Source: Amia ocellicauda (taxonomy: Eukaryota; Chordata; Actinopteri; Amiiformes; Amiidae). Taken from it: 64,000 nucleotides of DNA. The notes under the pieces are model-generated. The model searched no databases and was not told the DNA's origin. It worked only from the letters and a program-made list of their open reading frames with translations. Each line of letters begins with the position of its first letter. Position 1 is the first letter of the stretch. The DNA is taken from the NCBI RefSeq assembly GCF_036373705.1, contig NW_027102731.1, positions 64,434 to 128,433 on the forward strand, in the 5' to 3' direction. Shown in pieces: positions 1 through 12,537 of the stretch. The translations under genes were made by a program, and so were the position numbers.

Positions 1-113
1 GCCACACCATCCTGAACGCGCCCGATCTCGTCAGATCTCGGAAGCTAAACGGGGCGGGACCTGGTCAGTACTTGAATGTGAGACCTCCTGGAAATACCTG
101 GTGCTGCAAGCCT
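1..113 (+). rRNA. 5S rRNA-like copy, cut by the window edge
   Basis: The window opens at 5S position 8. This copy has the changed box C form (TTGAATGTGAGACC instead of TTGGATGGGAGACC) and A at position 16, which spoils the 16:62 pair of helix II. The 3' end reads GCAAGC followed by CTTTT, so an extra C precedes the T-run. Confidence 0.75.
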
Positions 114-333
114 TTTACGTCTCCTGGGTAACTTCATCGTAGCTCTTAATACTCTCTTTCTGTCTGGAGGAGATATAATTGAAGAATTGTACACGTACCC
201 GGCTACTTTCAACACCCTTTCCTGCACTGATATTTTTCCCTCCATTTTTCTATTTTTTTTTTTTTTTTTATTTGCTGGAAATTCCGTCAATACCCGCCAG
301 CCTTTAAGAGACATCATGCAGCCAGGCCTCTCG

Positions 334-453
334 GCTTGTGGCCACACCGTCCTGAATGCGCCCGATCTCGTAAGATCTCGGAAGCTAAACGGGGCAGGGC
401 CTGGTCAGTACTTGGATGGCTGACCTCCTAGAAATACCAGGTGCTGCAAGCTT
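334..453 (+). rRNA. 5S rRNA-like copy, first complete one
   Basis: Starts GCTTGTGG, so the position 6:113 pair is a U-G wobble and helix I still closes. G is kept at position 16 and box A is of consensus type. Box C is TTGGATGGCTGACC, with changes at two positions. T5 follows the gene. It resembles the copy at 15442, which shares the GGATGGCTGACC variant, and this marks a duplication about 15.1 kb apart. Confidence 0.7.
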
Positions 454-662
454 TTTACGTCTCCTGGGTAACTTCATCGTAGCTCTTAATACGCTCTTTC
501 TGTCTGGAGGAGATATAATTCAAGTATTGTACACGTACCCGGCTACTTTCAACACCCTTTGCTGCACTGGTATTTCTCCCTCCATTTCTCTTTTTTTTTA
601 TTGCTGGCAGTTCCGTCAATACCCGCCAGCCTTTAAGAGACATCATGCAGCCAGGCATCTCG

Positions 663-782
663 GCTTGCGGCCACACCGTCCTGAACGCGTCCGATCTCGT
701 AAGATCTCGGAAGCTGAACGGGGCAGTGCCTGTTCAGTACTTGCATGGGAGACCTGCTGGAAATAAAAGGTGCTGCAAGCAT
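663..782 (+). rRNA. Divergent 5S rRNA-like copy without a T-run terminator
   Basis: Same length as the consensus but with clustered changes: GAACGCGTCCG, AAGCTGAACGGGGCAGTGCC, TTCAGTACTTGCATGGGAGA and GGAAATAAAAGGTGC. The sequence after the gene is GCAAGCATCTTACG, so the T4-T5 run that would end a Pol III transcript is gone. The 3' half is shared with the copy at 16103, including the CTCCTGAGTAAC spacer variant. Probably a 5S pseudogene. Confidence 0.6.
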
Positions 783-3700
783 CTTACGTCTCCTGAGTAA
801 CTTCATCGTAGCTCTTAATACTCTCTTTCAGTCTGGAGGAGATATAATTGAAGAATTGTACACGTACCCGGCTACTTTCAACAGCCTTTGCTGCACTGGT
901 ATTTTTCCCTCTATTTTTCTTTTTATTTTTGCTGGCAGTTCCGTCAATACCCGCCAGCCTTTAAGAGACATCATGCAGCCAGGCCTCTCGGCTTGCGGCC
1001 ACACCGTCCTGAACGCGCCCGATCTCGTCAGATCTCGGAATTTAAACGGGGCAGGGCCTGGTCAGTACTTTTATAGGTGACCTTCTGGAAATACGAGGTA
1101 CTGCAAACTTTTTACGTCTCCTGGGTAACTTCATCGTAGCTCTTAATTCTCTCTTTCTGTCTGGAGGAGATATAATTGAAGAATTGTACATGTACCTGGC
1201 TACTTTCAACACCCTTTGCTGCACTGATATTTTTACCACCATTTCTCTTTTTTTTTATTTGCTGGCTGTTCCGTCAATACCCGCCAACCATTAAGAGACA
1301 TCATGCAGCCAGGCCTCTCGGCTTGCAGCCACACCGTCCTGAACGCCCCCGATCTCATCAGATCTTGGAATTTAAACGGGGCAGGGCCTGGTCAGTACTT
1401 GGATGGGTGACCTCCTGGAAATGCCAGGTGCTGCAAGCTTTTTACGTCTCCTGGGTAACTTCATCGTAGCTCTTAATACTCTCTTTCTGTCTGGAGGAGA
1501 TATAATTGAAGAATTGTACACGTACCCGGCTACTTTCAAAACCCATTACTGCACTGATATTTTTCCCTCCATTTTTCTTTTTCTTTATTTATTTTTTTTT
1601 TTTTTGCTGGAAGTTCCGTCAATACCCGTCAGCCTTTAAGAGACATCATGCAGCCAGGCCTCTTGGCTTGCGGCCACACCGTCCTGAATGCGCCCGATCT
1701 CGTCAGATCTCAGAAGCTAAACGGGGCAGGGCCTGGTCAGTACTTGGATGGGAGACCTCCTAGAAATACCAGGTGCTGCAAGCTTTTTACGTCTCCTGGG
1801 TAACTTCATCGTAGCTCTTAATACTCTCTTTCTGTCTGGAGAATATATAATTGAAGAATTGTACACGTACCCGGCTACTTTCAACACCCTTTGCTGCACT
1901 GGTATTTTTCCCTCTATCTTTCTTTTTTTTTTTTCCTGGCAGTTATGTCAATACCCGCCAGCCTTTAAGAGACATCATGCAGCCAGGCATCTCGGCTTGC
2001 GGCCACACCATCCTGAACGCGCCCGATCTCGTCAGATCTCGGAAGCTAAACGGGGCAGGACCTGGTCAGTACTTGATTGTGAGACCTCCTGGAAATACCT
2101 AGTGCTGCAAGCTTTTACGTCTCCTGGGTAACTTTATCGTTGCTCTTTATACTCTCTATCTGTCTGGAGGAGATATAATTGAAGTATTGTACACGTACCC
2201 GTCTACTTTCAACACCCTTTGCTGCACTGATATTTTTCCCTCCATTTTTCTTTTTCTTTTTATTTTTTTATTTTTTTTTGCTGGAAGTTCCGTCAATACC
2301 CGCCAGCCTTTAAGAGACATCATGCAGCAAGGCCTCTTGGCTTGCGGACACACCGTCCTGAACGCGCCCGATCTCGTCAGATCTCGGAATTTAAACGGGG
2401 CAGGGCCTGGTCAGTACTTTTATGGGTGACCTTCTGGAAATACGAGGTGTTGCAAACTTTTTACGTCTCCTGGGTATCTTCATCGTAGCTCTTAATTCTC
2501 TCTTTCTGTCTGGAGGATATATAATTGAAGAATTGTACACGTACCCGGCAACTTTCAACACCCTTTGCTGCACTGATATTCTTGCCTCCGTTTTTCTTTT
2601 TTTTTTTTTTTTGCTGGAAATTCCGTCAATACCCGCCAGCCTTTAAGAGACATCATGCAGCCAGGCATCTTGGCTTGCGGCCACACCATCCTGAACACGC
2701 CCGATCTCGTCAGATCTCGGAAGCTAAACGGGGCAGGACCTGGTCAGTACTTGAATGTGAGACCTCCTGGAAATTCCTGGTGCTGCAAGCTTTTACGTCT
2801 CCTGGGTAACTTTATCGTAGCTCTTAATACTCTCTTTCAGTCTGGAGGAGATATAATTGAAGAATTGTACACGTACCCGGCTACTTTCAACACCATTTCC
2901 TGCACTGATATTTTTCCCTCCATTTTTCTATTTTTTTTTTTTTTTTTTATGCTGGAAATTCCGTCAATACCCGCCAGCCTTTAAGAGACATCATGCAGCA
3001 AGGCGTCTCGGCTTGTGGCCACACCGTCCTGAACGCGCCCGATCTTGTCAGATCTCGGAAACTAAACGGGGCAGGACCTGGTCAGTACTTGGATGGGAGA
3101 CCTCCTGGAAGTACCAGGTGCTGCAAGCTTTTTACGTCACCTGGGGAACTTCGTCTTAGCTTTTAATACTCTCTTTCTGTCTGGAGGAGATTTAATTGAA
3201 GAATTGTACACGTACCCGGCTACTTTCAACACCCTTTCCTGCACTGATATTTTTCCCTCCATTTTTCCTTTTTCTTTTTTTTTTTTGCTGGAAGTTCCGT
3301 CAATACCCTCCAGCCTTTAAGAGACATCATGCAGCCAGGCATCTCGGCTTGCGGCCACACCATCCTGAACGCGCCCGATCTCGTCACATCTCGGAAGCTA
3401 AACGGGGCAGGACCTGGTCAGTACATGAAAGTGAGACCTCCTGGAAATACCTAGTGCTGCAAGCTTTTACGTCTCCTGGGTAACTTTATCGTAGCTCTCA
3501 ATACTCTCTCTCTGTCTGGAGGAGATATAATTGAAGTATTGTACACGTATCCAGCTACTGTCAACACCCTTTGCTGCACTGATATTTTTCCATCCATTTT
3601 TCTTTTTTCTTTTTTTAAATTTTTTTTTTGCTGGAAGTTCCGTCAATACCCGCCAACCTTTAAGAGACATCATGCAGCCAGGCCTTTCGGCTTGTGGCCA

Positions 3701-6364
3701 CACCGTCCTGAATGCGCCCGATCTCGTCAGATCTCGGAAGCTAAACGGGGCAGGGCCTTGTCAGTACTTGGATGGGAGACGTCCTAGAAATACCAGGTGC
3801 TGCAAGCTTTTTACGTCTCCTGGGTAACTTCATCGTAGCTCTTAATACTCTCTTTCTGTCTCCAGGAGATATAATTGAAGAATTGTACACGTACCCGGCT
3901 ACTTTCAACACCCTTTGCTGCACTGGTATATTTCCCTCTATTTTTCTTTTTTTTTTTGCTGGAAGTTCCGTCAATACCCGCCAACCTTTAAGAGACATCA
4001 TGCAGCCAGGCCTCTTGGCTTGCGGCCACACCGTCCTGAATGCGCCCGATCTCGTCAGATCTCGGAAGCTAAACGGGGCAGGGCCTGGTCAGTACTTGGG
4101 TGGGAGACCTCCTAGAAATACCAGGTGCTGCAAGCTTTTTACGTCTCCTGGGTAACTTCATCGTAGCTCTTAATACTCTCTTTCTGTCTCCAGGTGATAT
4201 AATTGAAGAATTGTACACGTACCCGGCTACTTTCAACACCCTTTGCTGCACTGGTATATTTCCCTCTATTTTTCTTTTTTTTTTTTGGTGGCAGTTCCGT
4301 CAATACCCGCCAGCCTTTAAGAGACATCATGCAGCCAGGCATCTCGGCTTGCGGCCACACCATCCTGAACGCGCCCGATCTCGTCAGATCTCGGAAGCTA
4401 AACGGGGCAGGACCTGGTCAGTAAATGAAAGTGAGACCTCCTGGAAATACCTAGTACTGCAAGCTTTTACGTCTCCTGGGTAACTTTATCGTAGCTCTTA
4501 ATACTCTCTATCTGTCTGGAGGAGATATAATTGAAATATTGTACACGTACCCAGCTACTGTCAACACCCTTTGCTGCACTGATATTTTTCCATCCATTTT
4601 TCTTTTTTTTTTTTTTTTTTTGCTGGAAGTTCCGTCAATACCCGCCAACCTTTAAGAGACATCATGCAGCCAGGCTTCTCGGCTTGCGGCCAAACCGTCC
4701 TGAACGTGCCCGATCTCGTAAGATCTCGGAAGCTAAACGGGGCAGGACCTGGTCAGTACTTGGATGGGAGACCTCCTGGAAATACCTGGTGCTGCAAGAT
4801 TTTACGTCTCCTGGGTAACTTTATCGTAGCTCTTAGTTCTTTCTTTCTGTTTGGAGGAGATATAATTTAAGAATTGTACACGTACCCAGCTACTGTCAAC
4901 ACCCTTTCCTGCACTGATATTTTTCCATCCATTTTTTTTTTTTTTTTTTTTTTTGCTGGAAATTCCGTCAATACACGCCAGCCTTTAAGAGACATCATGC
5001 AGCCAGAAATCTCGGCTTGCGGCCACACCGTCCTGAACGCGCCCGATCTCGTCAGATCTCGGAAGCTAAACGGGGCAGGACCTGGTCAGTACTTGAATGT
5101 GAGACCTCCTGGAAATACCTGGTGCTGCAAGCTTTTACGTCTCCTGGGTAACTTTATCGTAGCTCTTAATACTCTCTATCTGTCTGGAGGAGATATAATT
5201 GAAGAATTGTACACGTCCCCGGCTACTTTCAACACCCTTTCCTGCACTGATATTTTTCCCTCCAGTTTTCTATTTTTTTTTTTTTTTTTTTTGCTGGAAA
5301 TTCCGTCAATACCCGCCAGCCTTTAAGAGACATCATGCAGCCAGGCATCTCGGCTTGCGGCCACACCATCCTGAGCTCGCCCGATCTCGTCAGATCTTGG
5401 AAGCTAAACGGGGCAGGACCTGGTCAGTACATGAATGTGAGACCTCCTGGAAATACCTGGTGCTGCAAGCTTTTACGTCTCCTGGGTAACTTTATCGTAG
5501 CTCTTAATACTCTCTATCTGTCTGGAGGAGATATATTTGAAGAATTGTACACGTACCCGGCTACTTTCAACACCCTTTCCTGCACTGATATTTTTCCATC
5601 CATTTTTCTTTTTTTTTTTTTTTTTTGCTGGAAATTCCGTCAATACACGCCAGCCTTTAAGAGACATCATGCAGCCAGAAATCTCGGCTTGCGGCCACAC
5701 CGTCCTGAACGCGCCCGATCTCGTCAGATCTCGGAAGCTAAACGGGGCAGGACCTGGTCAGTACTTGAATGTGAGACCTCCTGGAAATACCTGGTGCTGC
5801 AAGCTTTTACGTCTCCTGGGTAACTTTATCGTAGCTCTTAATACTCTCTATCTGTCTGGAGGAGATATATTTGAAGAATTGTACACGTACCCGGCTACTT
5901 TCAACACCCTGTCCTGCACTGATATTTTTCCCTCCATTTTTCTATTTATTTATTTTTTATTTTTTGCTGGAAGTTCCGTCAATACCCGCCAGCCTTTAAG
6001 AGACATCATGCAGCCAGGCCTCTTGGCTTGCGGCCACACCGTCCTGAACACGCCCGATCTCATCAGATCTTGGTAGCTAAGCGGGGCAGGGCCTGGTCAG
6101 TACTTGGATGCGAGACCTCCTGGAAATACCTGGTGCTGCAAGCTTTTTACGTCTCCTGGGAAACTTCATCGTAGCTCTTAATACTCTCTATCTGTCTAGA
6201 GGAGATATAATTGAAGTATTGTACACGTACCCGGCTACTTTCAACAGCCTTTGCTGCACTGATATTTTTCCCTCCATTTTCCATTTTTTTTTTTTTTTTT
6301 ATTTGCTGGAAGTTCCGTCAATACCCGCCAGCCTTTAAGAGACATCATGCAGCCAGGCCTCTTG

Positions 6365-6483
6365 GCTTGCGGCCACACCGTCCTGAACGCGCCCGATGTC
6401 GTCAGATCTCGGAAGCTAACGGGGCAGGGCCTGGTCAGTACTTGGATGGGTGACCTCCTGGAAATACCAGGTGCTGCAAGCTT
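6365..6483 (+). rRNA. 5S rRNA-like copy with one base lost in box A
   Basis: Reads GGAAGCTAACGGGG where the consensus has GGAAGCTAAACGGGG, a single A deletion in box A (positions 54-56). It also carries GATGTCGTC in helix III. The same deletion recurs at 8040, 18122, 20483, 20809, 30737, 34434 and 38131, so this altered box A has been spread by duplication. Confidence 0.6.
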
Positions 6484-6698
6484 TTTACGTCTCCTGGGTA
6501 ACTTCATCATAGCTCTTAATACTCTCTTTCAGTCTGTAGGAGATATTATTGAAGAATTGTACACGTACCCGGCTACTTTCAAAACCCTTTGCTGCACTGA
6601 TATTTTTCCCTCCATTTTTCTTTTTTCTTTTTTTTTTTGCTGGAAGTTCCGTCAATACCCGCCAGCCTTAAAGAGACATCATGCAGCCGGGCCTCTTG

Positions 6699-6817
6699 GC
6701 TTTCGGCCACACCGTCCTGAACGCGCATGATATCGTCAGATCTCGGAAGCTAAACGGGCAGGACCTGGTCAGTACTTGAATGTGAGACCTCCTGGAAATA
6801 CCAGGTGCTGCAAGCTT
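6699..6817 (+). rRNA. 5S rRNA-like copy, GCTTTCGG / CATGATATCG subfamily
   Basis: Starts GCTTTCGG, with T at position 5 opposite C114 so that helix I pair is broken. Carries GCGCATGATATCGTC in helix III, and one G is missing from ACGGGC. Relatives with the same start and helix III lie at 8374, 10402, 18456, 19469 and 38464. The preceding spacer has AGCCTTAAAGAGAC instead of AGCCTTTAAGAGAC, altering the TTTAAGA box. Confidence 0.55.
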
Positions 6818-8716
6818 TTACGTCTCCTGGGTAACTTTATCGTAGCTCTTAATACTCTCTTTCAGTCTGCAGGAGATATAATTGAAGAATTGTACACGTA
6901 CCCGGCTACTTTCAACACCCTTTCCTGCACTGATATTTTTCCCTCCATTTTTCTATTTTTTTTTTTTTTTTTTTTGCTGGAAGTTCCGTCAATACCCGCC
7001 AACCTTTAAGAGACATCATGCAGCCAGGCCTTTCGGCTTGTGGCCACACCGTCCTGAATGCGCCCGATCTCGTCAGATCTCGGAAGCTAAACGGGGCAGG
7101 GCCTGGTCAGTACTTGGATGGGAGACCTCCTAGAAATACCAGGTGCTGCAAGCTTTTTACGTCTCCTGGGTAACTTCATCGTAGCTCTTAATACTCTCTA
7201 TCTGTCTGGAGGAGATATAATTGAAGTATTGTACACGTACCCAGCTACTGTCAACACTATTTGCTGCACTGATATTTTTCCATCCATTTTTCTTTTTTTT
7301 TTTTTTTTTTGCTGGCAGTTCCGTCAATACCCGCCAGCCTTTAAGAGACATCATGCAGCCAGGCATCTTGGCTTGCGGCCACACCATCCTGAACGCGCCC
7401 GATCTCGTCAGATCTCGGAAGCTAAACGGGGCAGGGCCTGGTCAGTACTTTGATGGGAGACCTCCTGGAAATACCAGGTCCTGCAAGCTTTTTACGTCTC
7501 CTGGGTAACTTCATCGTAGCTCTTAATACTCTCTTTCTGTCTCCAGGAGATATAATTGAAGAATTGTACACGTACGTACCCGGCTACTTTCAACACCCTT
7601 TCCTGCACTGATATTTTTCCCTCCATTTTTCTTTTTTTTTTTTTTTTTTTTTGCTGGAAATTCCGTCAATACCCGCCAGCCTTTAAGAGACATCATGCAG
7701 CCAGACATCTCGGCTTGCGGCCACACCGTCCTGAACGCGCCCGATCTTGTCAGATCTCGGAAGCTAAACGGGGCAGGACCTGGTCAGAACATGAATGTGA
7801 GACCTCCTGGAAATACCTCGTGCTGCAAGCTTTTACGTCTCCTGGGTAACTTTATCGTAGCTCTTAATACTCTCTATCTGTCTGGAGGAGATATAATTGA
7901 AGTATTGTACACGTACCCGGCTACTTTCAACACCCTTTGCTGCACTGGTATATTTCCCTCTATTTTTCTTTTTTTTTTTGCTGGCAGTTCCGTCAATACC
8001 CGCCAGCCTTTAAGAGACATCATGCAGCCAGGCATCTCGGCTTGCGGCCACACCATCCTGAACGCGCCCGATCTCGTCAAATCTCGGAAGCTAACGGGGT
8101 AGGTCCTGGTCAGTACTTGGATGGGAGACCTCCTAGAAATACCAGGTGCTGCAAGCTTTTTACGTCTCCTGGGTAACTTCATCATAGCTCTTAATACTCT
8201 CTTTCAGTCTGGAGGAGATATTATTGAAGAATTGTACACGTACCCGGCTACTTTCAAAACCCTTTGCTGCACTGATATTTTTCCCTCCATTTTTCTTTTT
8301 TCTTTTTTTTTTTGCTGGAAGTTCCGTCAATACCCGCCAGCCTTAAAGAGACATCATGCAGCTGGGCCTCTCGGCTTTCGGCCACACCGTCCTGAATGCG
8401 CATGATATCGTCAGATCTCGGAAGCTAAGCGGGGCAGGACCTGGTCAGTACTTCAATGTGAGACCTCCTGGAAATACCAGGTGCTGCAAGCTTTTCCGTC
8501 TCCTGGGTAACTTCATCGTAGCTCTTAATACTCTCTCTCTGTCTGGAGGAGATATAATTGAAGTATTGTACACGTATCCAGCTACTGTCAACACCCTTTG
8601 CTGCACTGATATTTTTCCATCCATTTTTCTTTTTTCTTTTTTTATATATTTTTTTTGCTGGAAGTTCCGTCAATACCCGCCAACCTTTAAGAGACATCAT
8701 GCAGCCAGGCATCTCG

Positions 8717-8836
8717 GCTTGCGGCCACACCGTCCTGAAGACGCAAGATCTCGTCAGATCTCGGAAGAAAAACTGGGCAGGGCCTGGTCAGTAATTGGAT
8801 GGGTGACCTCCTGGAAATACCAGGTGCTGAAAGCTT
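8717..8836 (+). rRNA. 5S rRNA-like copy, GAAGAAAAACTGGGC subfamily
   Basis: One of five copies (8717, 17443, 34094, 35102, 37791) with a strongly changed middle: CTGAAGACGCAAGATC in helix II/III, GAAGAAAAACTGGGCAGG replacing box A, and GTAATTGGATGG or GTAATTGAATGG before or in box C. The 3' end is GAAAGC in most, which weakens helix I. The next spacer carries TTTATTTATTTTTTATTTTTTGC in place of a pure T-tract. Likely a non-functional subfamily that keeps being copied with its neighbours. Confidence 0.55.
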
Positions 8837-10740
8837 TTTACATCTCCTGGGTAACTTCAGCGTAGCTCTTAATACTCTCATTCAGTCTGGAGGAGATATA
8901 ATTGAAGTATTGTACACGTACCCGGCTACTTTCAACACCCTGTCCTGCACTGATATTTTTCCCTCCATTTTTCTATTTATTTATTTTTTATTTTTTGCTG
9001 GAAGTTCTGTCAATACCCGCCAGCCTTTAAGAGACATCATGCAGCCCGGCCTCTTGGCTTGTGGCCACACCGTCCTGAACACGCCCGATCTCGTCAGATC
9101 TCGGAAGCTAAACGGGGCAGGGCCTCGTCAGTACTTGGATGGGAGACCTCCTGGAAATACCTGGTACTGCAAGCTTTTTACGTCTCCTGGGAAACTTCAT
9201 CGTAGCTCTTAATACTCTCTATCTGTCTGGAGGAGATATAATTGAAGTATTGTACACGTGCCCGGCTACTTTCAACAGCCTTTGCTGCACTGATATTTTT
9301 CCCTCCATTTTCCATTTTTTTTATTTTTTTTTTTGCTGGAAGTTCCGTCAATACCCGCCAGCCTTTAAGAGACATCATGCAGCCAGGCATCTCGGCTTGC
9401 GGCCACACCGTCCTGAACACGCCCGATCTCGTCAGATCTCGGAAGCTAAACGGGGCAGGACCTGGTCAGTACATGAAAGTGAGACCTCCTGGAAATACCT
9501 AGTTCTGCAAGCTTTTACGTCTCCTGGGTAACTTTATCGTAGCTCTTAATACTCTCTCTCTGTCTGGAGGAGATATAATTGAAGTATTGTACACGAACCC
9601 AGCTACTGTCAACACCATTTGCTGCACTGATATTTTTCCATCCATTTTTCTTTTTTTTTTTTTTTTTTTTGCTGGAAGTTCCGTCAATACCCGCCAACCT
9701 TTAAGAGACATCATGCAGCCAGGCCTTTCGGCTTGTGGCCACACCGTCCTGAATGCGCCCGATCTCGTTAGATCTCGGAAGCTAAACGGGCCAGGGCCTG
9801 GTCAGTACTTGGATGGGAGACCTCCTAGAAATACCAAGTGCTGCAAGCTTTTTACGTCTCCTGGGTAACTTCATCGTAGCTCTTAATACTCTCTTTCTGT
9901 CTCCAGGAGATATAATTGAAGAATTGTACACGTACCCGGCTACTTTCAACACCCTTTGCTGCACTGGTATATTTCCCTCTATTTTTCTTTTTTTTTTTGC
10001 TGGCAGTTCCGTCAATACCCGCCAGCCTTTAAGAGACATCATGCAGCCAGGCATCTTGGCTTGCGGCCACACCATCCTGAACGCGCCCGATCTCGTCAGA
10101 TCTCGGAAGCTAAACGCGGCAGGACCTGGTCAGTACATGAAAGTGAGACCTCCTGGAAATACCTAGTGCTGCAAGCTTTTACGTCTCCTGGGTAACTTTA
10201 TCGTAGCTCTTAATACTCTCTCTCTGTCTGGAGGAGATATAATTGAAGTATTGTACACGTACCCAGCTACTGTCAACACCCTTTGCTGCACTGATATTTT
10301 TCCATCCATTTTTCTTTTTTCTTTTTTTCTTTTTTTTTTTTGCTGGAAGTTCCGTCAATACCCGCCAACCTTTAAGAGACATCATGCAGCTGGGCCTCTC
10401 GGCTTTCGGCCACACCGTCCTGAATGCGCATGATATCGTCAGATCTCGGAAGCTAAACGGGGCAGGACCTGGTCAGTACTTGAATGTGAGACCTCCTGGA
10501 AATACCAGGTGCTGCAAGCTTTTACGTCTCCTGGGTAACTTTATCGTAGCTCTTAATACTCTCTTTCAGTCTGCAGGAGATATAATTGAAGAATTGTACA
10601 CGTACCCGGCTACTTTCAACACCCTTTCCTGCACTGATATTTTTCCTTCCATTTTTCTATTTTTTTTTTTTTTTCTTTTTGCTGGAAGTTCCGTCAATAC
10701 CCGCCAACCTTTAAGAGACATCATGCAGCCAGGCCTTTTG

Positions 10741-10860
10741 ACTTGTGGCCACAACGTCCTGAATGCTCCCGATCTCGTCAGATCTCGGAAGCTAAACGGG
10801 GCAGGGCCTGGTCAGTACTTGGATGGGAGACCTCCTAGAAATACCAGGTGCTGCAAGCTT
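10741..10860 (+). rRNA. 5S rRNA-like copy with changed first base
   Basis: Starts ACTTGTGG (G1 to A) and has CACAACGTCC and ATGCTCCCG, with otherwise consensus box A and box C (TTGGATGGGAGACC) and a T5 run. The same ACTTGTGG start recurs at 29388 and 32419. Confidence 0.65.
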
Positions 10861-12417
10861 TTTACGTCTCCTGGGTAACTTCATCGTAGCTCTTAATACT
10901 CTCTTTCTGTCTCCAGGAGATATAATTGAAGAATTGTACACGTACCCGGCTACTTTCAACACCTTTTCCTGCACTGATATTTTTCCCTCCATTTTTCTTT
11001 TTTTTTTTTTTTTTTTTTGCTGGAAATTCCGTCAATACCCGCCAACCTTTAAGAGACATCATGCAGCCAGGCCTCTTGGCTTGCGGCCACACCGTCCTGA
11101 ATGCGCTCGATCTCGTCAGATCTCGGAAGCTAAACGGGGCAGGGCCTGGTCAGTACTTGGATGGGAGACCTCCTAGAAATACCAGGTGCTGTAAGCCTTT
11201 TACGTCTCCTGGGTAACTTCATCGTAGCTCTTAATACTCTCTTTCTGTCTCCAGGAGATATAATTGAAGAATTGTACACGTACCCGGCTACTTTCAACAC
11301 CCTTTCCTGCACTGATATTTTTCCCTCCATTTTTCTATTTTTTTTTTTTTTTTTTTTGCTGGAAATTCCGTCAATACCCGCCAGCCTTTAAGAGACATCA
11401 TGCAGCCAGGCCTCTTGGCTTGCGGCCACACCGTCCTGAACGCGCCCGATCTCGTCAGATCTCAGAAGCTAAACGGGGCAGGGCCTGGTCAGTACTTGGA
11501 TGGGAGACCTCCTAGAAATACCAGGTGCTGCAAGCTTTTTACGTCTCCTGGGTAACTTCATCGTAGCTCTTAATACTCTCTTTCTGTCTCCAGGAGATGT
11601 AATTGAAGAATTGTACACGTACCCGGCTACTTTCAACACCCTTTGCTGCACTGGTATATTTCCCTCTATTTTTCTTTTTTTTTTTTGCTGGCAGTTTCGT
11701 CAATACCCGCCAGCCTTTAAGAGACATCATGCAGCCAGGTATCTCGGCTTACGGCCACACCATCCTGAACGCGCCCGATCTCGTCAGATCTCGGAAGCTA
11801 AACGGGGCAGGACCTGGTCAGTACATGAAAGTGAGACCTCCTGGAAATACCTAGTGCTGCAAGCTTTCACGTCTCCTGGGTAACTTTATCGTAGCTCTTA
11901 ATACTCTCTATCTGTCTGGAGGAGATATAATTGAAGTATAGTACACGTACCCAGCTACTGTCAACACCCTTTGCTGCACTGATATTTTTCCATCCATTTT
12001 TTTTTTTTTTTTTTTTTTGCTGGAAGTTCCGTCAATACCCGCCAACCTTTAAGAGACATCATGCAGCCAGGCCTCTTGGCTTGCGGCCACACCATCCTGA
12101 ACGCGCCCGATCTCGTCAGATCTCGGAAGCTAAACGGGGCAGGGCCTGGTCAGTACTTGGATGGGAGACCTCCTAGAAATACCTGGTGCTGCAAGCCTTT
12201 TACGTCTCCTGGGTAACTTCATCGTAGCTCTTAATACTCTCTTTCTGTCTCCAGGAGATATAATTGAAGAATTGTACACGTACCCGGCTACTTTCAACAC
12301 CCTTTCCTGCACTGATATTTTTCCCTCCATTTTTCTATTTTTTTTTTTTTTTTTTTTGCTGGAAATTCCGTCAATACCCGCCAGCCTTTAAGAGACATCA
12401 TGCAGCCAGGCCTCTTG

Positions 12418-12537
12418 GCTTGCGGCCACACCGTCCTGAACGCGCCCGATCTCGTCAGATCTCGGAAGCTAAACGGGGCAGGGCCTGGTCAGTACTTGGA
12501 TGGGAGACCTCCTAGAAATACCAGGTGCTGCAAGCTT
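12418..12537 (+). rRNA. 5S rRNA-like copy, consensus form
   Basis: Representative of the best-kept class. Aligned without gaps to vertebrate 5S rRNA from memory, it differs at about 15 of 118 positions. Helix I closes fully (GCTTGC at 1-6 with GCAAGC at 113-118) and helix II pairs GTCCTG (16-21) with CGGGGC (57-62). Box C (positions 80-97) is TTGGATGGGAGACCTCCT, one change from the usual vertebrate form. The gene ends in T5. A TTTAAGA box lies about 26-32 bp upstream. Whether this class is transcribed or is a diverged satellite cannot be decided here. Confidence 0.75.
12467..12514 (+). promoter_or_regulatory. Internal control region of the consensus 5S copy
   Basis: In vertebrate 5S genes, TFIIIA and Pol III use box A (about nt 50-64), the intermediate element (67-72) and box C (80-97) inside the gene. 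Here box A is AGCTAAACGGGGCAG, changed at four positions from AGCTAAGCAGGGTCG. The intermediate element keeps CCTG, and box C is almost unchanged. Several box A changes lie in helix II and are matched by changes on the opposite strand of that helix. Confidence 0.6.

Larger units (their letters stand above)
5353..8373 (+). repeat. Block duplicated about 11.4-12.8 kb downstream (16775-20950)
   Basis: Genes 5353 and 5687 match 16775 and 17109 (offset 11422). Genes 6026, 6365, 6699, 7036 and 7371 match 17783-19130 (offset 11757-11759). Genes 7713 and 8040 match 20483 and 20809 (offset ~12770). The offset steps up because a 1013-bp trimer (18456, 18794, 19130) was copied again at 19469, 19807 and 20142. 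CACGTACGTACCC (a doubled ACGT) near 7570 and 19330 is a shared private mark. Confidence 0.8.

Noticed and set aside
12467-12481. Calling all copies plain functional 5S rRNA genes
   Set aside because: Box A differs from the vertebrate consensus in every copy and box C is altered in many. Expression cannot be inferred from sequence alone.
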